The position numbers and the translations under genes are program-made. The notes below the pieces were generated by a model that ran no database searches, was not told where the DNA came from, and saw only the letters and a list, made by a program, of their open reading frames with translations. Below are positions 57,968 through 64,000 of a stretch of DNA of 64,000 bases, in pieces. How positions within the stretch are numbered: the first letter of the stretch is position 1; each line of letters begins with the position of its first letter. Source of the DNA: Monosiga brevicollis MX1 (Eukaryota > Opisthokonta > Choanoflagellata > Craspedida > Salpingoecidae); assembly GCF_000002865.3 (NCBI RefSeq), contig NW_001865045.1, positions 685,594 through 749,593 of the forward strand. Direction: 5' to 3'.

Positions 57968-58300
57968 GGTGCCGGTGGTCTCACTTTTTCTTGCTCGGGC
58001 GGCTGCACAGCCGCCGCTGGTCTTGCCCTGATCTTCGAGCACCACGAAAAAGCCAGCGTGGCAAGGAACACACGTGAATCACCTATTCGAATAACACCAT
58101 ATCATTACGAGCAGCACAGGTTCAGCACCAAGCCAGTACAGACCTAGATACGTTGAGCCCTGCTGCTGCCACAAGTGCCCGCCACCATGAACGACACAGT
58201 CACACGACGTTAACCCACAACACACACAGTCAGTCAGTCAGCCACACAAATTTGATTGAGACTGCGCAAAATTGATTGATTGCGAATGTCAGAGAGTTAT

Positions 58301-58342
<42 letters not shown>

Positions 58343-58497
58343 AGAGAGAGAGAGAGTGTGTGTGTGTACATGTACTTTCAGAACAACGCTACGAAAACTA
58401 TGATGGGGATGGATGGCGCTTGCACCGGGCTAATTTTGCTCACACTGGGTTTCGATTATGGCTCAAGGGTGGGAGCGATTGCAAACCAGTTTCAATG
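57968..58497. other. Spacer between AGAP 5' end and PTB 3' end, with (AG)n
   Basis: It contains an AG microsatellite (about 58304-58338 and 58342-58356, then TG to 58367) and a CAGTCAGTCAGTCAG run near 58228. It should hold the AGAP promoter and the PTB 3' UTR. No gene is seen. Confidence 0.45.
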
Positions 58498-60994
58498 TTA
58501 TGACTGTTGGCGGGAAAAGGCAACCTTTAGAATGCGGTCCGCAACACCGGGCAAGGGCATGTTGTTGGCTTTGACTACCGCGACCAATGCATCATGTTCC
58601 GTCGAAAACGTCAGCAGACCATGTTGGGTTGGTTTGCCCGCTACTCCAGCAGTGCAGCAGGAGCGAGTGGCATGAGGTTAAGTTTGCCAACCCTGTGCAA
58701 CACACGTGGCTTGTCCCGTATATCAGACCCACCTTGCGTCAGATTGCGGATTGAGACGGGCGCGGGGGCTCCTCGCGCAGCCATGGCCTACAGACGAGTC
58801 AATGTGAGCCGAAACAACGCAGGAAGGGTTCAGTCACGCAGAGAGAGAGGGGAGGTGCAGTGCGCCGGTTACGCACGGCCAAAAGCGTTTCCAGGGATAC
58901 GGCTTGGGGAACGTTGTGAAAGTGCAGCGTGTTGGACGGTGGGGTGCGACCGCCACGCTCATTGGGCTTGAATCGGCGAAGCTTGGCATCCTTAGATACG
59001 TCCACGCCCTGAGGCGAGCCATCCTCAAGCGTGCGTTTGCTCTGCACGCGCAGCTCCTCCTGCTTGCTCGTTCTAAAGCCAACGGGGAAAAGAGGTACAA
59101 AGCTGAGACAACGGAGGCAGAATATGGGGGCAAGAAGCCGTTGAACAAAACATGCATAGCGCACGCACGTGACATTCAACTGCGATCCCAACAGCTGCAG
59201 CTTTGAAACGTGTTGTGAAAATGCCTAATGCCAGGGTGAGTCCATCAAAATGAACAATTCGCACCATTCGTGACATCGCGGCAAACTTTACATACCTGTT
59301 GACCGGCCTCATCTTGAAATTGGATCAGGATGGTTCGTGAACTCGGGACCATCACGCATTTGTCAACGTTGCCGTAGACGCAGGCCAATGCGACGGCGTG
59401 GTGAACGTTCAGACCAGTGGGCCAATTGTGCAGCAAGACTGTTGTATGCTGAGGACCAACGCGCATCTCAGCAAGTGCCTGACCGTCCGTGCGCGTCACG
59501 ATTGATGTCGTTGCACCGTTGACAGTAAAGTCACGAGCACTCGAGGTGTTGTTGCGAATCGACAACGTCTCATTCTGCCAAATGCACGATCAATGTACAA
59601 ATAAGCGCTTAAGCTGGGCACTCCCAATGCGACTTTCACGACCAGCAGTGACTTGCAGGTGCACGCGTACTCACAGTCGAATAGTTGCAGCGAAAGATCC
59701 CAAGCTGCTCATGCAGATACACGTGCTGCATTTGGCCATCATCAACAACACGTTAGTTTTTGTGAGGTGCATGCACCAGCGCAGCGCGCGCAAAGTCAAC
59801 AATCTTACCTGTAAGGCATTCAATGCCACCGTTGCCTCTGATTGTTGGGCATACTCTGCGAGCACCTATAGGCCACAAGTAACTCTCATGAGGGGTGGCT
59901 CAAATGTAGGGGATGACACATCAAGAAGGAAAGACGACCTCACCTGCATGTCACCATCCTTGCGGATCGTTACAATGCGCAGTACTTGGCCATAACGTGC
60001 CATCTGGGCATGCAAAAATTCCAGAGTTGGGTCAAAGGGGCAGTTGCAAATGTTAATCGAGAGGACCCGGGAAGGGGGGTTGGTCACTTCATTTGTTCCT
60101 GACATTTCACACCGGCGTAAGATGCAAAGAGACATGTGAGCGAGGTCCGAGGAGTATGGGCCTGCCGGCCCTTTCGAAAGACAGTGAGGTAAGCCAAATC
60201 AGCAAGCGCCACCATACGTGTCAGAGCAAGAGCGATATGATCATGACTGCTGAAGATGACGGTAGCACTGCGATTGAATTGCCGAAGCGACCCCTGTGGC
60301 AACAAGGTACAATGGTGAGTATGCTCAGCGGGCTGAATTGTGCCAAAGAGCGTGCACAGTGTCTTACCGATGCCACCAATGCCTCGGCAGAAGCTTGGCT
60401 CTACAAATCCCCGAGCGAGCGAGAGTGAGCACGGGCGTGTGGCCCCACTGACACACGGGAAGAATTCTGGGTACACACCATGTACTCCGCCAAAGCCTTC
60501 GTTTTATCCTTCAAAAAGGTCATGTGACTGCAAGGGGTCCCCGTCAGACCAGGGTGAGCTAAGAATTTGTATTTTTTGTTGAGATGATGGTGCGAGCTAC
60601 GGGCTTGAGCCAGCATGAACACAACTTACCGAACAGGGCCGTAGTAGGAGAGCAAGGCAGCCAACTCTGTGCGAGACGACACCTCCAAATTACTCAAAAG
60701 AATCACAGGACTGGGCTCTCCGGGATCGGCCTGTGGGTAAGAGCGAGCGGGTTAGAACAGGTACTCGCAAGCTCGCTGCCAACTTCTCCACGTGGTGCTC
60801 GCGGGCCATCATACCTTGGCGGTCGTGCGTTTTTGTGAATCACGCCGCGACGAGTTACGCCGCACTCCAACCCCTTTGCTTGAAGCCTGTGCCTTCCCAT
60901 GATTAGGCGTCCCCTTGCCCCGCTTTGAAGAGGCACCGCCCTTCTTGGCTGGGTGTGCCCCGACGGCCGCCTTGCCAGGTGTGTTCGTGCGCAT
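58498..60994 (-). CDS. Polypyrimidine tract-binding protein-like splicing regulator (PTB/hnRNP L family, four RRMs)
   Basis: PTB/hnRNP L proteins bind pyrimidine-rich RNA and regulate splicing and mRNA fate. The start at 60994 gives a basic, Lys/Gly/Ser-rich head (MRTNTPGKAAVGAHPAKKGG) suited to nuclear import. RRM1 opens with SPVILLSNLEVSSRTELAAL, then SYYGPV, and includes HMTFLKDKTKALAEYM. RRM2 reads PPSRVLSINICNCPFDPTLE, then VLRIVTIRKDGDMQ and YAQQSEATVALNALQ. RRM3 is TTVLLHNWPTGLNVHHAVAL, then VYGNVDKCVMVPSSRTILIQ and FQDEAGQQ. A linker (LRRFKPNERGGR) leads to RRM4, PPSNTLHFHNVPQAVSLETL, matching the PPSATLHLSNIP block of PTBP1. The last exon ends LPGVADRILKVAFSRQQS, like the VSFSKSTI end of PTBP1; TAA is at 58498-58500. 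About ten introns are present. PTB is favoured over hnRNP L by the RRM4 end. Confidence 0.85.
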
Positions 60995-61388
60995 TGTCAA
61001 AAGTTGTCGTTCCCTCCTGCCGCGTGTGAACAATTGTCAGACAAACACAACAATAGTATTTTACTTTTGTATCAACACCCACACCCGCGACAGGAGAGAA
61101 CCGTGAACTGGAACTGCAAAGCGCCAACCTGGGGAGCGGGGTGGGTCGACCAGGAGGGGTGACGGTTAAAGGGGCGGTCTGGTCACTGTCTTGGCGTGCG
61201 CCTGGGGATAGGCAGGGATTGATGGGGCCCGGTTGGGCTTGATCCATTTGCAGTTTGATTGGCGTTAAAGAGACAGAGCCTCCCGCTCCACCGGAATGCC
61301 AGGTAGAAACCTGGACCACTGGAGTCTGGGTTGTTGATTGTGCCCTCGGTGGTCGTTTGCGTTGTTCCTGCGGATAGCTCGCCACGCG
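60995..61388. promoter_or_regulatory. Divergent promoter region between the PTB-like and IQGAP-like genes
   Basis: Only 394 bp separate the two opposite start codons, so the region probably acts as a shared or overlapping promoter. A long minus-strand open frame crosses it but shows no similarity and would overlap both 5' ends, so it is not called. Confidence 0.45.
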
Positions 61389-64000
61389 ATGGATCAAGGG
61401 GAGCTTGATCGGCTTGCGGCCGATCCTACGGCCATGCGGGCTATATGTCGAATCCAAGCTTGGATCAAGGGTGTGTGAGAACAATGCGCTAGCCTTCATT
61501 CCTTATGCAAACCGTCAAATGCTTCACTGAAGCCGTTTCGCTCACCACGAATCTACACCTCACACGTCACGCAGGATGGCTTCAGCGGCAGGATTTCCTC
61601 TTTCAGCTTGAGTTTTTCGAGGAAAATGAAGACGCTATCCTCATCATTCAGGATGCCTGGCGTCGTATGTGAAAACTTGACTTTAACATAACTCGAGCGT
61701 GCTACCCGTGATGCGGCGCCTCGAGAACTAATGCAATGCGAATTGTGTAGGCTATAAGCAACGAAAACTTGCACGAGAGCAAGAGGAAGCCGAGCGAAAC
61801 AAGAACAACGAAAATGGAAACACCAGTGGTAATGAAAAGGCAGCTGAAACCACGGTTGCGGAGCCTACAGAGGTAGCCGAAGATGTCGAAAGCGATGGCA
61901 CACAAAGACGGGCGACGACAAACATGGATGGTGCGGGGGGTGAAGGCGCTAACGTGACAAATCATGAGGAGGCGGCGCGAGCGGAGGCTGCTCGTGCGGA
62001 GGCGGCACGTCAGGAGGCTGCGGCCACGCGCATCCAGGCGAGCTACCGCGGGTTCCAGGGCCGCAAGTCTGCGGCGACGCTTCGTGAGGCCAAGGCTGCT
62101 GAGGCGGCTGCTGCTGCTGAGGCGGCACGAGCGGAGGCTGCTCGTGCGGAGGCGGCACGTCAGGAGGCTGCGGCCACGCGCATCCAGGCGAGCTACCGCG
62201 GGTTCCAGGGCCGCAAGTCTGCGGCGACGCTTCGTGAGGCCAAGGCTGCTGAGGCGGCTGCTGCTGCTGAGGCGGCACGAGAGGAGGCTGCTCGTGCGGA
62301 GGCGGCACGTCAGGAGGCTGCGGCCACGCGCATCCAGGCGAGCTACCGCGGGTTCCAGGGCCGCAAGTCTGCGGCGACGCTTCGTGAGGCCAAGGCTGCT
62401 GAGGCGGCTGCTGCTGCTGAGGCGGCACGAGAGGAGGCTGCTCGTGCGGAGGCGGCACGTCAGGAGGCTGCGGCCACGCGCATCCAGGCGAGCTACCGCG
62501 GGTTCCAGGGCCGCAAGTCTGCGGCGACGCTTCGTGAGGCCAAGGCTGCTGAGGCGGCTGCTGCTGCTGAGGCGGCACGAGCGGAGGCTGCTCGTGCGGA
62601 GGCGGCACGTCAGGAGGCTGCGGCCACGCGCATCCAGGCGAGCTACCGCGGGTTCCAGGGCCGCAAGTCTGCGGCGACGCTTCGTGAGGCCAAGGCTGCT
62701 GAGGCGGCTGCTGCTGCTGAGGCGGCACGAGAGGAGGCTGCTCGTGCGGAGGCGGCACGTCAGGAGGCTGCGGCCACGCGCATCCAGGCGAGCTACCGCG
62801 GGTTCCAGGGCCGCAAGTCTGCGGCGACGCTTCGTGAGGCCAAGGCTGCTGAGGCGGCTGCTGCAGCTGAGGCGGCACGAGAGGAGGCTGCTCGTGCGGA
62901 GGCGGCACGTCAGGAGGCTGCGGCCACGCGCATCCAGGCGAGCTACCGCGGGCTCCAGGGCCGCAAGTCTGCGGCGACGCTTCGTGAGGCCAAGGCTGCT
63001 GAGGCGCGTGCTGCTGCCGTCCACGCGCCATTACAATCCCAGTTGGCGGATAACCCTACCCTGTCCTCTAGCACGACATTGTACACTGCCCATGACATTA
63101 CTGGTTTTACCGTTGCTGAAGACTTTAATCATGATATGCGTCACATTATACAACTTCAAGCGGTTTGGCGTGGCTGTCTTCAACGGATGCGTTATCGTCG
63201 TCTCTTCGACTCGCCCGTTACGATTCAAGCCATTCGCGCGTATATGCATATCTTGAACGGCAACGCCGCCGAGTGCCAACTCGAGCTCGAGCTGAATGCC
63301 ACAAAGCGTTTTGTAATGATCAAAGCTGACGAAATTACTGCCCTTGAGAAACAACTTGCTTTACTTGACTTGGAGATTGGACGCAAGGTTCGGACAGAGG
63401 AGGCTATATTGCATGATGTGCAAGTCAAAGGCCTCTTGCAGCCAACCCTCCCTGCCAACAAAGTCGATCTTCCTTCTGATTCGGTTCGTTTCGTCGTCAT
63501 TTATTATTATGTGCGCCTGACCCCTGTCTACATGTTAATCTAAAATGAAATTTGTACATTGATAGGATGGTAGTGACAACCTCTTGCATTATCGCCAGCT
63601 GTTGTTCGTTTTGCTTCATCAACCTGCCATCTGGAATGGATTGGCTCGTGCACCTGACATCTCGGCTGGAGATCTCTTGCGCCTCTGCCGCCTTGTGTTC
63701 AATCAGGGGTCTGGTAATCACGAGCAGGCCTTGTTGCTTGGAGTTTGCGAGGTGGGTATTTCATGTGCGTTTGCAATTTGCACAATGTCCCTTCTTTGCA
63801 TCTCTCAGTTCCGACATTCCCACCGTGCCTTGTTGTTTACTTTTTGCAGCATATTCTCGAGACGGAGATTTTCGACTTTCCTGCTAGACTGGAGGATGGC
63901 TTGGCACAACTTGGTGCCAACGCCAATGTCGCTTTCGCATGGCAGGCTGCGGGCAGTGCAAATGCCAGTCTTGGGGATTCAGATGATTTCGAAGAGATCC
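61389..64000 (+). CDS. IQGAP-like protein with expanded IQ array, partial (3' end beyond window)
   Basis: IQGAPs are scaffolds that bind calmodulin or myosin light chains through IQ motifs and small GTPases through a RasGAP-related domain. The ATG at 61389 gives MRAICRIQAWIKGWLQRQDF across an intron (61471-61574), the first IQ motif. Exon 2 continues NEDAILIIQDAWRR, joined across an intron to GYKQRKLAREQEEAER. Seven near-identical 50-residue repeats follow, each with RIQASYRGFQGRK (IQxxxRGxxxR). After them come HIIQLQAVWRGCLQRMRYRR, TIQAIRAYMHILNGN and ALEKQLALLDLEIGRKVRTE, resembling the region before the GAP-related domain of IQGAP1. Then YRQLLFVLLHQPAIWNGLAR and LLLGVCEHILETEIFDF match the start of that domain (YQHLFYLLQTNPTYLAKL). 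The remaining domain lies beyond 64000. With only 394 bp to the neighbouring gene, no N-terminal calponin-homology domain fits, unlike animal IQGAPs. Confidence 0.78.
61970..63009 (+). repeat. Seven-copy 150-bp tandem repeat encoding IQ motifs
   Basis: The period is exactly 150 bp (AGCTACCGCGGG recurs at 62041, 62191, 62341, 62491, 62641, 62791 and 62941). Copies differ at only a few positions: GCG/GAG switching Ala and Glu, one CTGCTG/CTGCAG change and one TTC/CTC in the last copy. Each unit encodes an Ala/Glu/Arg-rich helix plus one IQ motif. The near identity, including silent sites, points to recent expansion or gene conversion. Confidence 0.97.

Noticed and set aside
60903-61499. A 198-residue minus-strand frame across the divergent promoter
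   Set aside because: It overlaps both the first PTB exon and the first IQGAP-like exon, and has no similarity upstream of the PTB start.
61970-63009. CRISPR-like direct repeats
   Set aside because: The units are contiguous, coding and lack unique spacers.
61702-63256. Long antisense and alternative-frame reading frames over the IQ array (SRLSSLGL, QPPQQPWP and RRHVRRLR repeats)
   Set aside because: A 150-bp unit without stops stays open in several frames. Only the + frame carrying the IQ motifs continues into conserved IQGAP-like sequence.

Overview
The window looks like nuclear DNA of a unicellular opisthokont, most likely a choanoflagellate of the Monosiga type. This is inferred from the gene set, not from a database match. 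Genes are dense, GC-rich and broken by many short GT-AG introns, mostly about 40-300 bp. The families are shared with animals: an NAA80-like actin acetyltransferase with a polyproline insert, AGAP, PTB, IQGAP-like, GNL1, p115 and a surface receptor with an NPxY tail. No operons, tRNAs, rRNAs or CRISPR arrays were seen. One assembly gap of Ns lies at 55527-55982.

Layout. 1-2822 (-): p115/USO1 vesicle tether, running off the left edge. 4281-7664 (+): Golgi class I alpha-mannosidase (GH47). 8243-8913 (-): small PH-domain protein. 9887-10938 (+): NAA80. 11096-14138 (-): beta-hexosaminidase (GH20). 14593-14955 (-): histone H2B. 15191-17880 (-): DPH1. 18095-19735 (-): glucose-6-phosphate 1-epimerase. 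20150-24113 (-): GNL1 GTPase. 26113-41942 (+): a very large single-pass surface protein of about 4,400 residues. 42357-42774: a short element with perfect 34-bp inverted ends. 42818-45143 (+): GH29 alpha-L-fucosidase. 45608-47899 (+): a coiled-coil/nuclease-like/kinase-like protein. 49303-53408 (+): bacterial-type 2,4-dienoyl-CoA reductase. 53613-57967 (-): AGAP-type Arf GAP. 58498-60994 (-): PTB-type RNA-binding protein. 61389-64000 (+): IQGAP-like protein with a seven-fold IQ repeat, running off the right edge.

How the genes relate. Most are independent housekeeping genes. Three glycan hydrolases (GH47, GH20, GH29) fall within about 41 kb and act at different steps of glycoprotein glycan trimming or breakdown. 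Four genes serve membrane traffic or actin (p115, AGAP, NAA80, IQGAP-like). Three serve translation and RNA (DPH1, GNL1, PTB).

The most unusual items are the giant receptor (four parallel beta-helix modules, WSC domains nested in three of them, an ectodomain stretch that looks bacterial, and a cytoplasmic tail with NPVY and a PDZ-type C-terminus), the nuclease-like/kinase-like fusion, the homogenised IQ array, the bacterial-type FadH gene and the inverted-repeat element just upstream of the fucosidase. Exon boundaries were read by eye from splice sites and family similarity, so outer coordinates are firmer than internal ones.
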